A stretch of 64,000 bases of DNA from Affinibrenneria salicis. GTDB taxonomy: Bacteria > Pseudomonadota > Gammaproteobacteria > Enterobacterales > Enterobacteriaceae. This document shows positions 27,383-40,838 of this stretch, one piece after another. How positions within the stretch are numbered: the first letter of the stretch is position 1; each line of letters opens with the position of its first letter. The notes under the pieces were generated by a model. It saw only the letters and a list, made by a program, of their open reading frames with translations. It had not been told where the DNA came from and made no database searches. The DNA lies in assembly GCF_008710095.1 (NCBI RefSeq), contig NZ_VYKJ01000003.1:62001-126000 (forward strand). Reading direction: 5' to 3'. The position numbers and the translations under genes were made by a program.

Positions 27383-29056
27383 ATGACTGAATCTTTTGCT
27401 CAACTCTTTGAAGAATCCCTGAAAGAAATCGAAACCCGTCCGGGTTCCATCGTACGCGGCGTTGTGGTTGCCATTGATAAAGATGTCGTACTGGTTGATG
27501 CCGGTCTGAAATCTGAATCTGCCATTCCGGTAGAGCAATTCAAAAACGCCCAGGGCGAACTTGAAATTCAGGTTGGCGATGAAGTTGACGTTGCGCTGGA
27601 TGCTGTCGAAGACGGCTTTGGTGAAACGCTGCTGTCTCGTGAGAAAGCTAAACGTCACGAAGCATGGCTGATGCTGGAAAAAGCCTACGAAGAAGCTGCG
27701 ACTGTTACCGGTGTGATTAACGGTAAAGTGAAAGGCGGTTTCACCGTTGAGCTGAACGGTATTCGTGCGTTCCTGCCGGGTTCCCTGGTAGACGTTCGTC
27801 CGGTACGCGATACGCTGCATCTGGAAGGCAAAGAGCTTGAGTTCAAAGTGATCAAGCTGGATCAGAAACGCAACAACGTTGTCGTTTCCCGTCGTGCCGT
27901 TATCGAATCTGAAAACAGCGCTGAACGCGATCAACTGCTGGAAAACCTGCAGGAAGGCATGGAAGTTAAAGGTATCGTTAAGAACCTTACCGACTACGGT
28001 GCATTCGTTGATCTGGGTGGCGTTGACGGCCTGCTGCATATCACTGATATGGCATGGAAACGCGTTAAGCATCCGAGCGAAATCGTCAACGTTGGCGATG
28101 AAATCACGGTTAAAGTACTGAAGTTCGACCGCGAACGTACCCGTGTTTCCCTGGGCCTGAAACAGCTGGGCGAAGATCCGTGGGTGGCTATCGCTAAACG
28201 TTACCCGGAAAGCACTCGTCTGACCGGCCGCGTAACCAACCTGACCGATTACGGCTGCTTCGTTGAAATCGAAGAAGGCGTTGAAGGCCTGGTGCACGTT
28301 TCCGAAATGGACTGGACCAACAAAAACATCCACCCGTCCAAAGTTGTCAACGTTGGCGACGTGGTAGAAGTGATGGTTCTGGATATCGACGAAGAACGTC
28401 GTCGTATCTCCCTGGGTCTGAAACAGTGCAAATCCAACCCGTGGCAGCAGTTCGCTGAAACCCACAACAAGGGCGATCGCGTTGAAGGCAAGATCAAATC
28501 CATCACCGATTTCGGTATCTTTATCGGTCTGGATGGCGGCATCGACGGTCTGGTTCACCTTTCCGACATCTCCTGGAACGTTGCCGGCGAAGAAGCCGTG
28601 CGTGAATACAAGAAAGGCGATGAAATCGCCGCGGTTGTATTGCAGGTTGACGCAGAACGTGAACGTATCTCCCTGGGCGTGAAACAGCTGGCTGAAGACC
28701 CGTTCAATAACTACCTGTCTATGAACAAGAAAGGTGCTATTGTTACTGGTAAGGTTACGGCGGTAGACGCTAAAGGTGCTACAGTTGAATTAGCAGACGG
28801 CGTTGAAGGTTACCTGCGCGCTTCTGAAGCCTCCCGCGATCGCGTGGAAGACGCTACTCTGGTTCTGAGCGTTGGCGACAGCGTTGAAGCCAAGTACACC
28901 GGCGTTGACCGCAAAAACCGCGTTGTCAGCCTGTCTGTACGTGCTAAAGACGAAGCTGATGAGAAAGACGCTATTGCCTCTGTAAACACCAAGCAGGAAG
29001 AAGGCAACTTCTCCAGCGCGATGGCAGAAGCATTTAAAGCAGCAAAAGGCGAGTAA
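27383..29056 (+). CDS. rpsA: 30S ribosomal protein S1
   Basis: The 557-residue protein equals E. coli S1. It comprises six S1/OB RNA-binding repeats. The first two bind the ribosome and S2, and the later four hold mRNA; repeats are recognisable by recurring [31 protein letters not shown] and [16 protein letters not shown] blocks. Codon use is strongly biased, as expected for a highly expressed gene. The start at 27383 ([13 protein letters not shown]) is the family start; the frame stays open 34 codons upstream but that part is leader. It sits in cmk-rpsA-ihfB, conserved with E. coli. Confidence 0.99.
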   Translation: MTESFAQLFEESLKEIETRPGSIVRGVVVAIDKDVVLVDAGLKSESAIPVEQFKNAQGELEIQVGDEVDVALDAVEDGFGETLLSREKAKRHEAWLMLEKAYEEAATVTGVINGKVKGGFTVELNGIRAFLPGSLVDVRPVRDTLHLEGKELEFKVIKLDQKRNNVVVSRRAVIESENSAERDQLLENLQEGMEVKGIVKNLTDYGAFVDLGGVDGLLHITDMAWKRVKHPSEIVNVGDEITVKVLKFDRERTRVSLGLKQLGEDPWVAIAKRYPESTRLTGRVTNLTDYGCFVEIEEGVEGLVHVSEMDWTNKNIHPSKVVNVGDVVEVMVLDIDEERRRISLGLKQCKSNPWQQFAETHNKGDRVEGKIKSITDFGIFIGLDGGIDGLVHLSDISWNVAGEEAVREYKKGDEIAAVVLQVDAERERISLGVKQLAEDPFNNYLSMNKKGAIVTGKVTAVDAKGATVELADGVEGYLRASEASRDRVEDATLVLSVGDSVEAKYTGVDRKNRVVSLSVRAKDEADEKDAIASVNTKQEEGNFSSAMAEAFKAAKGE

Positions 29057-29063
29057 TGACGGC

Positions 29064-29085
29064 GGGCGGGCAGCGATGTCCGCCC
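29064..29085 (+). terminator. Weak hairpin after rpsA
   Basis: GGGCGG and CCGCCC pair around a 10-base loop, followed by TTCG. It begins eight bases after the rpsA stop and may cause partial termination before ihfB. Confidence 0.35.
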
Positions 29086-29145
29086 TTCGAACGGTAGTAA
29101 TCAGTTTATCGTGATAATTGCGTTAATCATGTGCCTGGAGGTGTT

Positions 29146-29430
29146 ATGACCAAGTCTGAACTAATCGAAAGGCTTGCTGGCCAGCAATCTCATATTCCAG
29201 CAAAGGTTGTTGAGGATGCGGTGAAAGAGATGCTGGAACAAATGGCCTCCACGCTGGCCGAGGGAGATCGCATTGAGATCCGTGGCTTCGGCAGTTTCTC
29301 GCTTCACTACCGTGCGCCTCGCGTTGGTCGTAATCCAAAAACCGGTGAAAAAGTTGAGCTGGAAGGCAAATATGTCCCTCACTTCAAGCCGGGTAAAGAA
29401 CTGCGCGACCGCGCCAATATTTACGGTTAA
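29146..29430 (+). CDS. ihfB: Integration host factor subunit beta
   Basis: The 94-residue protein is the HU/IHF-family beta subunit; with IhfA it bends DNA sharply at specific sites in transcription, replication and recombination. The family signature [20 protein letters not shown] lies near residues 46-65, with the intercalating proline in it (RNPKTGE). The start at 29146 follows a strong GGAGGTG five bases upstream. It closes the cmk-rpsA-ihfB group and is followed by a strong terminator. In E. coli the next gene is comEC (ycaI); here the his operon intervenes. Confidence 0.99.
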   Translation: MTKSELIERLAGQQSHIPAKVVEDAVKEMLEQMASTLAEGDRIEIRGFGSFSLHYRAPRVGRNPKTGEKVELEGKYVPHFKPGKELRDRANIYG

Positions 29431-29493
29431 TCGCGGGTTTGCCGTCAGGCGGCCAGGATAAGATTATCCGTTGCTTGTTAGTTTGCTGAAATA

Positions 29494-29526
29494 AAAAGCG
29501 CCTGTTGTTGCAGGCGCTTTTTTTTT
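29494..29526 (+). terminator. Rho-independent terminator of ihfB
   Basis: AAAAGCGCCTG, loop TTGTTG and CAGGCGCTTTT form an 11-bp stem followed by a long T-run. The A-rich left flank could let it serve the convergent his operon as well. Confidence 0.9.
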
Positions 29527-29589
29527 GCTCGTTTTCCGACGCGGAGCAGGGAACCGTCCTGTCGGCAGGGATAAGACGGTTGTTATGGC

Positions 29590-30194
29590 TTAGCGGTGAC
29601 GTTCTTTCAGGCGATTGATAATCGCCGCCAGGTCAAGATCCTGATCCTGCAGCAGAACCAGCAGGTGATACATCAGATCGGCCGCTTCATTGGTCAGTTC
29701 TTCGCGATCGTGCACGGTGGCCGCCAGCGCGGTTTCCAGCCCTTCTTCGCCGACTTTCTGCGCGATGCGTTTGGTGCCGCTGGCGTACAGCCGCGCGGTG
29801 TAGGAACTGGCCGGATCGGCGCTTTTCCGTTCGCCCAGCAGCTGTTCCAGCTCATACAGGAACGCCCATTCGCTGGCCGCCGGATGGAAACAGCTGGTGT
29901 TGCCGGTATGGCAGGTCGGTCCAATCGGTTTTACCAGAATCAGCAGCGTATCGTTGTCGCAGTCGGGAGTAATCGACACCAGATTCAGAAAATGGCCGGA
30001 GGATTCCCCTTTGGTCCACAGACGCTGTTTGGTGCGGGAGAAAAACGTGACCTTGCCCGTTTCTTCCGTGACCCTGAGCGCGTCCTGATTCATATAGCCC
30101 AGCATTAATACATCGCCGGATACCGCATGCTGAATCACTACCGGCATCAAGCCGCCGGTTTTTTCCCAGTCGAGCCTACTTTTCTGTTGTTCGC

Positions 30195-30201
<7 letters not shown>
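29590..30201 (-). CDS. hisI: Bifunctional phosphoribosyl-AMP cyclohydrolase/phosphoribosyl-ATP pyrophosphatase
   Basis: The 203-residue fusion (HisIE) performs the second and third steps of histidine synthesis. The N-terminal HisI part (about 1-110) carries [16 protein letters not shown] and the metal-binding DCDNDTLL and CHTGNTSCF blocks. The HisE part (about 115-203) carries the acidic pyrophosphatase helices, including [10 protein letters not shown] and [14 protein letters not shown]. It is the last gene of the operon and overlaps hisF by seven bases. Confidence 0.98.
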
Positions 30202-32285
<2,084 letters not shown>

Positions 32286-32286
<1 letters not shown>

Positions 32287-33353
32287 CACAGCACCCCTTT
32301 AGAACTGGGCAACGTATCCCCTTCCACGCGGATGGCCTGGCGCAGCGTGCGGCCGAAGACTTTAAACAGGCTTTCCACCCGATGATGGTCGTTACGGCCT
32401 TTGGTTTTCAGATGCAGCGTGCAGCCCATCGCATAAGAGAGCGAACGGAAGAAGTGCTCCACCATCTCCGTGCTGAGATCGCCTACGCGCTGATAGTTGA
32501 ACTCAGCTTTGTACTCCAGGTGCGGCCGGCCGGAGATATCCAGCGCGCAGCGCGCCAGGCATTCGTCCATCGGCAGGACGAAGCCGAAACGGGCGATGCC
32601 GCGTTTGTCGCCCAGCGCCTTGTTCAGCGCTTCGCCAAGAGCCAGCGCGGTATCTTCCACCGTGTGGTGATCGTCGATGTACAGATCGCCTTTCACTTCG
32701 ACGTTCATGCGGAAGCCGCCGTGCGTGGCGATCTGATCCAGCATATGGTCGAAGAAGCCCACGCCGGTGCTGATTTTGCTGCCGCCTTCCTGGTCGAGCC
32801 AGACGTTGACATCAATGCCGGTTTCGCGCGTCACGCGGCTGACGTGCGCGTGACGGTTGCGCTGCGTCAGCCGCGCCGAGATGGCCTGCCAGTTCAGCCC
32901 GTCGCGTTGATAGCGCAGCCCTTCGATGCCCATATTCTGCGCAAGTTGCACATCGGTAGGGCGATCGCCGATCACGTAGCTGTTGGCGGTGTCCATGACG
33001 CCGCCGGCCAGATAAGAGGCCACCAGTGCGGTTTTCGGTTTGCGGCAGGCGCAATTATCCGCCGGCAGATGCGGGCAGATCAGCACCTGTTCGAATTCGA
33101 TGCCCTGCGAAGTCAGGATTTGCATCATCAGCTGATGCGGCGGATCGAAGGTTTCCTGCGGGAAACTGGCGGTGCCGAGTCCATCCTGGTTGGTAATCAT
33201 CACCAGCTTGTAGCCCGCTTTCTGCAGCGCCAACAGAGAGGGGATCACATCCGGTTCCAGCGCCAGCTTGTCCAGACGGTCAACCTGGAAATCTTCGGGC
33301 GGTTCAGCGATTAATGTACCGTCACGGTCAATGAAAAGGTATTTCTGGCCCAC
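32286..33353 (-). CDS. hisB: Bifunctional histidinol-phosphatase/imidazoleglycerol-phosphate dehydratase HisB
   Basis: The 355-residue protein equals the enterobacterial fusion. The N-terminal HAD phosphatase (about 1-165) starts with FIDRDGTL, whose Asp9 is the nucleophile and Asp11 the acid/base, and has a [14 protein letters not shown] zinc loop near 93. The C-terminal dehydratase (about 167-355) carries [14 protein letters not shown] and [14 protein letters not shown] metal-binding motifs. It catalyses steps six and eight. It overlaps hisH by one base. Confidence 0.98.
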
Positions 33354-33368
33354 ATTGGCTCCTTGAGA

Positions 33369-35749
<2,381 letters not shown>

Positions 35750-35755
35750 GATCGG

Positions 35756-36655
35756 TTACTCCATCATTTTTTCAATTGGCAGCACCAGAATCGAGCTGGC
35801 GCCCAGTGATTTCAGGTTTTCCATGGTTTCCCAGAACAGGGTTTCGCTGCTGACCATATGCATCGCGACCCGGCTCTGATCGCCGGCCAGCGGCAGGATA
35901 GTCGGGCGCTCCGCGCCGGGCAGCAGCGCAATGACCTCGTCCAGCCGTTCGCTCGGCGCGTGCAGCATAATGTATTTGGACTCTCGCGCCTGAATTACGC
36001 CCTGCATGCGGGTTAACAGCTTGTCGATCAGTTGCTGCTTCGCTTCCGGCATTTCGCCGTCGCGCTGGATCAGACAGGCTTTCGAGCGATAAATCACTTC
36101 TACTTCCCGCAGGCCGTTGGCCTCCAGCGTGGCGCCGGTCGATACCAGGTCGCAGATGGCGTCGGCCAGGCCGGCGCGCGGCGCGACTTCGACGGAACCA
36201 TTCAGCAGACAGGATTTGAAACTGACGTCTTGTTTATCGAGATATTGCTTGAGCAGGTGAGGGTAGGAGGTGGCGATACGTTTATTCTGCAGACATTGCG
36301 GGCCGGTAAATTCTTCATCCAGCGGCATGGCCAGCGATAGCCGACAGCCGCCAAAGTCGAGGCGGCGCAGCGTGAAGTAGCGCGGATCCTCGCCCTGGGC
36401 GCGGCGGTTCAGCAATTCTTCTTCGAGCACGTTCTCGCCGATGATACCGAGGTCCACGACGCCGTCCATGACCAGCCCGGGAATGTCGTCATCGCGCACG
36501 CGCAGAATGTCGATCGGCATATTCTCTGCGAAAGCAATCAGGCGTTGCTGCTGTAGATTGATTTTAATACCGCAGCGCGCCAGCAGTTCGCGGGAATCGT
36601 CGCTCAGACGTCCAGACTTCTGCATTGCTATCCGTAAACGTGTTTTATCCAGCAT
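35756..36655 (-). CDS. hisG: ATP phosphoribosyltransferase HisG
   Basis: The 299-residue long-form enzyme condenses ATP with PRPP, the first and histidine-inhibited step. It equals the E. coli protein in length and matches it closely ([19 protein letters not shown] near the start). The PRPP-binding stretch [18 protein letters not shown] lies near 168, and the C-terminal regulatory ACT-like domain follows about residue 225. The ATG at 36655 is the family start, four codons inside the longest frame. Transcription is controlled by the leader-attenuator upstream. Confidence 0.98.
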   Translation of the reverse strand: MLDKTRLRIAMQKSGRLSDDSRELLARCGIKINLQQQRLIAFAENMPIDILRVRDDDIPGLVMDGVVDLGIIGENVLEEELLNRRAQGEDPRYFTLRRLDFGGCRLSLAMPLDEEFTGPQCLQNKRIATSYPHLLKQYLDKQDVSFKSCLLNGSVEVAPRAGLADAICDLVSTGATLEANGLREVEVIYRSKACLIQRDGEMPEAKQQLIDKLLTRMQGVIQARESKYIMLHAPSERLDEVIALLPGAERPTILPLAGDQSRVAMHMVSSETLFWETMENLKSLGASSILVLPIEKMME

Positions 36656-36820
36656 GGTAACCCTCATTAACCTGTCAATTTATACCCTTCGCCTTTCCGG
36701 TGGCCGGCGCGGCGATTTGCCGCTTCTTCCGCTCGCTTTGCGTTCGGAAGTCGCTTGCCTGCCGTCTTGCCTTTCCTGAAATCGCCTGGGTAATAGAACG
36801 ATTGAAAACAATAAACCTCA

Positions 36821-36854
36821 AAAAAAAACCCCCGGAAGAATGATCTTCCGGGGG
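36821..36854 (-). terminator. his operon attenuator terminator
   Basis: On the minus strand CCCCCGGAAGA, loop TCAT and TCTTCCGGGGG form an 11-bp stem, followed by an eight-T run. It lies about 60 bases after the hisL stop and about 165 bases before hisG. Upstream bases (36855-36917) can form competing hairpins, the usual attenuator arrangement. Confidence 0.93.
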
Positions 36855-36917
36855 CTTTCTTGCCATTCTGCGCCACTGGAAGATCTGAATGTCTTCCAGC
36901 ACCAACTGCCTGAAAGA

Positions 36918-36965
36918 CTAGTCAGGATGATGGTGATGATGGTGGTTAAACAGAATGCGCGACAT
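36918..36965 (-). CDS. hisL: his operon leader peptide, 15 residues with six consecutive histidines
   Basis: The reading frame encodes MSRILFNHHHHHHPD and a TAG stop. The peptide acts only through its translation: when charged histidyl-tRNA is scarce the ribosome stalls on the His codons and the terminator downstream cannot form. E. coli HisL (MTRVQFKHHHHHHHPD, from memory) has seven histidines; this one has six, with otherwise the same plan including the closing Pro-Asp. The gene is between yeeZ, which is divergent, and the attenuator. Confidence 0.95.
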   Translation of the reverse strand: MSRILFNHHHHHHPD

Positions 36966-37124
36966 AAAAAATACCTGTTGAAAATAAGAATAAACTTAAC
37001 TGCCGATTAACCTAAACCATATCAGGGTAATGATGCAACACTTTTTTACCCGTAATGACGTTTTTATGGTGCACAATAAACAGAGTCAGATCGTAAATTG
37101 CTTATCAGGTGCGGGAGAGAAAGC

Positions 37125-37952
37125 ATGAAAAAGGTCGCGATTACGGGATTGGGCTGGCTGGGCATGCCGCTAGCGCAGGCGCTGGCCGGCAAAGGGTACC
37201 AGGTGCGCGGCAGCAAAACCACGGCAGACGGCACGGAGGCGGCCCGGTTAAGCGGTATTGAGTGCTATCAACTGAATCTGACGCCCTGGCTGGAGTGCGA
37301 GTCCGGCGATCTGGAGGCGCTGCTGCAGGTGGATGCGCTGGTGATCGTTTTACCGGTCAGCCGCACCGTACAGGGCGCGGAAAATTATTTTGTCGCGGTG
37401 CAGCAACTGGTGAACAGCGCGCTGGCTTTTAAAGTCGCGCGCATTATTTTCACCAGTTCGACTTCGGTGTACGGCAGAACCGTCGGCAAGGTGCGCGAAA
37501 GCAGCCCGCTGCAGCCGGAGACGGCGGCGGGAAATGTGTTGGTCAAACTGGAGCAGTGGCTGCATCAGTTGCCCAACACCTCAGTGGATATTTTGCGGCT
37601 GGCCGGTCTGGTCGGCGTCGATCGGCATCCAGGACGTTTCCTGGCCGGCAAGGTCGGTCTGACGCGCGGTACGCACGGCGTTAATCTGGTGCATCAGGAA
37701 GATGTCCTGTCGGCGATTCAGTTGCTGCTGCAGTTGCCCGGCGGCGGGCATCTATACAATTTATGTGCGCCGGAGCATCCGGCCCGCAAAGACTACTATA
37801 CTCTGCAGGCCGGCCGGCTCGGGTTGCCGGCGCCGCAGTTTATTGATGAAGCGAATCCGCCGGAAGCGCGTCTGATCGACGGTTCGCGCATCTGCCGTGA
37901 ACTGGGCTTCGAGTACCTCTATCCCGATCCGATGATCATGCCGCTCGGCTGA
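37125..37952 (+). CDS. yeeZ: NAD(P)-dependent epimerase-like SDR protein YeeZ
   Basis: A 275-residue extended short-chain dehydrogenase/reductase with an N-terminal Rossmann motif (AITGLGWLGMPLA, residues 4-16) and a later FTSSTSVYGRT block near 116, where Ser, Tyr and usually Lys act. E. coli yeeZ occupies the same place, divergent from the his leader. The biological substrate is not established to my knowledge. The ATG at 37125 follows GGGAGAGAA; nine upstream in-frame codons were dropped. Confidence 0.92.
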   Translation: MKKVAITGLGWLGMPLAQALAGKGYQVRGSKTTADGTEAARLSGIECYQLNLTPWLECESGDLEALLQVDALVIVLPVSRTVQGAENYFVAVQQLVNSALAFKVARIIFTSSTSVYGRTVGKVRESSPLQPETAAGNVLVKLEQWLHQLPNTSVDILRLAGLVGVDRHPGRFLAGKVGLTRGTHGVNLVHQEDVLSAIQLLLQLPGGGHLYNLCAPEHPARKDYYTLQAGRLGLPAPQFIDEANPPEARLIDGSRICRELGFEYLYPDPMIMPLG

Positions 37953-38095
37953 CGGGGCGTTTAGCCGGCGCCCGCGGCGGCAGGCAAACCAAATTAAAGT
38001 TGTCTGTCATGCTGCCGATATCGTTTTAAGCCGCCTTATACCTCTGGGGAGGACGCAGGCGCCGGGATATCAATAGGGTGCAGGCCATTGTTTGA

Positions 38096-38854
38096 ATGGT
38101 GGAGATGAAATCGGTGGATGAAAATGTCAAAGAGCAGTTTGTAAAACTGAACAAACTGGCGATATGTGCAACGCTGCGCGATCTGAAAAAAAACGATACC
38201 ACAGTGATGGTTAATCACTCTCGCGGGCAGTTTATCAGCAAGATTCTCGACGTCTACCCGGAACGCAACCAGTTTGTGTTCGACCTGGGCGGACTGGCCG
38301 TCGAAAACAGCCTGGCGCGGGCGGCGGAGGCGCTCTCTTTCGTGGCCGAACCGGCCGGAGCGAAGATTGAATTCAACGCGCAACAGGCGACCACCGTTGA
38401 TTTCGGCGGGCTGCCGGCGTTTATCGCGCCGATCCCGGAGCGGCTGTACTATATTCAGCGTCGAATCTACTTCCGCATCAATTCGCCGCTGTGGCCACCG
38501 TTGCGCTGTCGGGGCGCGTTGCCGGATGACAGCGCCTTTGAGTTCACGATTAAAGATATTTCTTTGGGTGGACTGAGTATGTATACCGACAGGGATGTTT
38601 CCGGCATGCTGCGGCGCGGCGATCTGTTGCCCGAGGTTGAGCTGGACCTGGACGAATTCGGCCGTTTTGTCCTCGACCTGCAGTTTATCGGTCAGTCCGA
38701 TAATAAGACGCTGAGCAGCAAGGGCGAGGTAAGAGTGACCCAGCGCCTGAGTTTCCGTTTCCTGAATTTGTCCGCCGCGCAGGAGCGCGGTCTGCAGCAG
38801 ATTATTTTTGAACTGGAGCGTCAGGAGAACGAGAAGAAAAGAAAATTCCAGTAA
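38096..38854 (+). CDS. ycgR: Cyclic-di-GMP-binding flagellar brake protein YcgR
   Basis: The protein of up to 252 residues has an N-terminal YcgR domain (about 15-115) and a C-terminal PilZ domain. The c-di-GMP motifs are intact: RxxxR at Arg123-Arg127 (RIYFR) and DxSxxG at Asp154-Ser156-Gly159. Bound to c-di-GMP, YcgR slows the flagellar motor through MotA/FliG contacts, so the organism is probably motile. The start is uncertain: ATG 38096 has a poor ribosome site, ATG 38105 is too near GGTGGAG, and GTG 38114 is nine bases after it. E. coli ycgR is elsewhere on the chromosome. Confidence 0.93.
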   Translation: MVEMKSVDENVKEQFVKLNKLAICATLRDLKKNDTTVMVNHSRGQFISKILDVYPERNQFVFDLGGLAVENSLARAAEALSFVAEPAGAKIEFNAQQATTVDFGGLPAFIAPIPERLYYIQRRIYFRINSPLWPPLRCRGALPDDSAFEFTIKDISLGGLSMYTDRDVSGMLRRGDLLPEVELDLDEFGRFVLDLQFIGQSDNKTLSSKGEVRVTQRLSFRFLNLSAAQERGLQQIIFELERQENEKKRKFQ

Positions 38855-38970
38855 GCGCGGTCGACAGGTATTGCCTCGCGCGCCAGCGTGGGCAGAAAAA
38901 GACCGGCGGCTGACCTGCGGGCTTGTCAGACCTGGAGCGCTGAGGCAAAATACGCGCCTTGCAAAATAAG

Positions 38971-39154
38971 AGGTTGCTGACAAAGCCGCCGATGAGGCCG
39001 GAATACCCAGACCCGCCGCACCGGGTGGTCTGGATGGGGCGTCTCCGTGCGCCATCTGGTCCGGCGCGAACGTGGTTCAAATTTGTTGCCGGCAAATTTG
39101 TCGGCGGGCTCGGGCCGCGGCGCTTTCCCTGATAACCAACTTTGTCAACAGCCT
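38971..39154. repeat. MITE-like element with 15-base inverted ends
   Basis: The ends AGGTTGCTGACAAAG and CTTTGTCAACAGCCT are inverted repeats matching at 13 of 15 positions, 184 bases apart end to end. The interior is non-coding, GC-rich and holds a near-palindrome (39078-39103) matched at 18087-18112. No transposase is present. Confidence 0.6.
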
Positions 39155-39157
39155 GAC

Positions 39158-39189
39158 ATAACCGACGCATTCGCGTCGGTTATTTTTTT
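39158..39189 (+). terminator. Rho-independent terminator between ycgR and plaP
   Basis: ATAACCGACGC, loop ATTC and GCGTCGGTTAT make a perfect 11-bp stem followed by seven Ts. It ends transcription from ycgR and isolates plaP; the repeat element was evidently placed between ycgR and this terminator. Confidence 0.9.
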
Positions 39190-39473
39190 GCATATATGTT
39201 TTCAACCTGGAGCCGGATATTTATCCGGATAGATATGTGATTCGTGTGCGCAAACTGCGCCGCTATGAGGAAAATTAAAGATGGGGCATTTGGTTAATTC
39301 GGCACCGGCCGTCACCGGTTTGCGCGGCGACGGCCGCGATGATGGCGCCGGTCAGGCGTATCAGACCCGGCCGGCCGGCGTCACCCCACTTCGCCGTTAT
39401 GCGTCGCGTTATCCCGCCATCGCCTGCATGAACCTCGTCGTTCGCCCGACGCCGCGTAAAGGAGGAATGAAGA

Positions 39474-40838
39474 ATGTCCTCTGAGCACACCGCCTCCGCC
39501 GGCCAGCGCGTTCAGTTACGCAAAACGCTCACTCTGTGGCAGGTTGTCATGATGGGACTGGCCTATTTGCAGCCGATGACGATTTTTGACACCTTCGGCA
39601 TCGTTTCCGGGCTGACGGACGGCCATGTGGCCACCGCCTACGCCTTTGCTCTGTTGGGAATATTGTTTACCGCGCTTAGCTACGGCAAACTGGTTCGCCG
39701 TTTCCCATCGGCCGGTTCGGCCTATACCTATGCGCAGAAAGCGATAAGTCCGCACGTTGGCTTTATGGTCGGCTGGTCATCGCTGCTGGACTATCTGTTT
39801 ATGCCGATGATTAATATCCTGCTGGCGAAAATCTATTTGACCGCCATCTTTCCGTCAGTGCCGTCATGGATCTTCGTGGCGGCGCTGGTTGGGCTGATGA
39901 CCTTATTTAATTTGCGCGGCATCAATCTGGTCGCCAATCTGAACTCGCTGATTGTAACCGTACAGGTTGCGGTGATGGTGATCTTTATTGCGCTGGTAAT
40001 CCACGGCGTTTATCGCGGAGAAGGTGCCGGAACGCTGGTGAGCGCGCGTCCGTTCTGGTCGGATAATGCGCATCTGGTGCCGATGATCACCGGCGCCACC
40101 ATCTTGTGCTTCTCGTTTCTCGGCTTTGACGGCATTAGCTCGTTGTCGGAAGAGACGCCCGATGCCGGTCGGGTGATCCCGAAAGCCATTTTTCTGACGG
40201 CGCTGATCGGCGGCATTATCTTTATTTTCGTGTCTTACTTTTTGCAGCTCTATTTCCCGGATATCTCGCGTTTCAATCATCCGGACGCCTCGCAGCCGGA
40301 AATTATGCTGTATGTGGCCGGTAAGCTGTTTCAGTCGGTGATTCTGGTGTTCTCCTGCGTGACGGTGCTGGCCTCGGGCATGGCGGCGCATGCGGGCGTA
40401 TCGCGCCTGATGTATGTCATGGGACGCGACGGCGTGTTTCCGCAACGTTTTTTCGGCTATATCCATCCGGTATGGCGTACGCCGGCGTTAAATGTGCTGT
40501 TGGTCGGCGCGATTGCTCTGTCGGCGGTCTCCTTTGATCTGGTTACCGCGACCGCGCTGATTAACTTCGGCGCGCTGGTGGCGTTTACCTTTGTAAACCT
40601 GTCGGTCATTTCACAGTTCTATATTCGTGAACGGCGCAACCGGACGCTGAAGGATACTCTGAATTACCTGGTCTTGCCGGTTCTGGGCGCATTAACGGTA
40701 GGCGCGCTATGGATCAATCTGGAACAGAGTTCCATGGTGCTGGGGGTGATTTGGGGCTCGGTGGGGCTGCTCTATTTAGTTGTGGTGACCGACATTTTCC
40801 GCCAGCCGGTGCCGCAGTGTAATGACAACTCGCTCTGA
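39474..40838 (+). CDS. plaP: Putrescine importer PlaP (APC amino acid/polyamine permease family)
   Basis: The 454-residue protein with about 12 hydrophobic helices is collinear with E. coli PlaP (YeeF), a low-affinity proton-driven putrescine importer. Shared blocks include [22 protein letters not shown] at the start, the [12 protein letters not shown] loop, [11 protein letters not shown] and the [16 protein letters not shown] block near 222-237. AAAGGAGG precedes the ATG by eight bases, a strong site. The sbcB-plaP-yeeZ-his neighbourhood is conserved with E. coli, supporting orthology over the related PuuP. Confidence 0.93.
   Translation: MSSEHTASAGQRVQLRKTLTLWQVVMMGLAYLQPMTIFDTFGIVSGLTDGHVATAYAFALLGILFTALSYGKLVRRFPSAGSAYTYAQKAISPHVGFMVGWSSLLDYLFMPMINILLAKIYLTAIFPSVPSWIFVAALVGLMTLFNLRGINLVANLNSLIVTVQVAVMVIFIALVIHGVYRGEGAGTLVSARPFWSDNAHLVPMITGATILCFSFLGFDGISSLSEETPDAGRVIPKAIFLTALIGGIIFIFVSYFLQLYFPDISRFNHPDASQPEIMLYVAGKLFQSVILVFSCVTVLASGMAAHAGVSRLMYVMGRDGVFPQRFFGYIHPVWRTPALNVLLVGAIALSAVSFDLVTATALINFGALVAFTFVNLSVISQFYIRERRNRTLKDTLNYLVLPVLGALTVGALWINLEQSSMVLGVIWGSVGLLYLVVVTDIFRQPVPQCNDNSL

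Larger units (their letters stand above)
38855..39473. other. ycgR-plaP intergenic region
   Basis: This 619-base gap has a MITE-like inverted-repeat element (38971-39154), an adjoining rho-independent terminator (39158-39189) and then a structured plaP leader. The leader includes a CCGGAT-ATCCGG hairpin (39213-39228) and complementary GCGCAAAC/GTTTGCGC segments (39248-39255 with 39318-39325). It also holds a possible 67-codon upstream frame (39281-39484) that overlaps plaP. No established gene is seen. Confidence 0.55.

Noticed and set aside
27206..28558. 450-codon frame antisense to rpsA
   Set aside because: Composition (Phe, Asn, Gln rich) mirrors the biased rpsA codons; no domain is recognisable and rpsA is certain.
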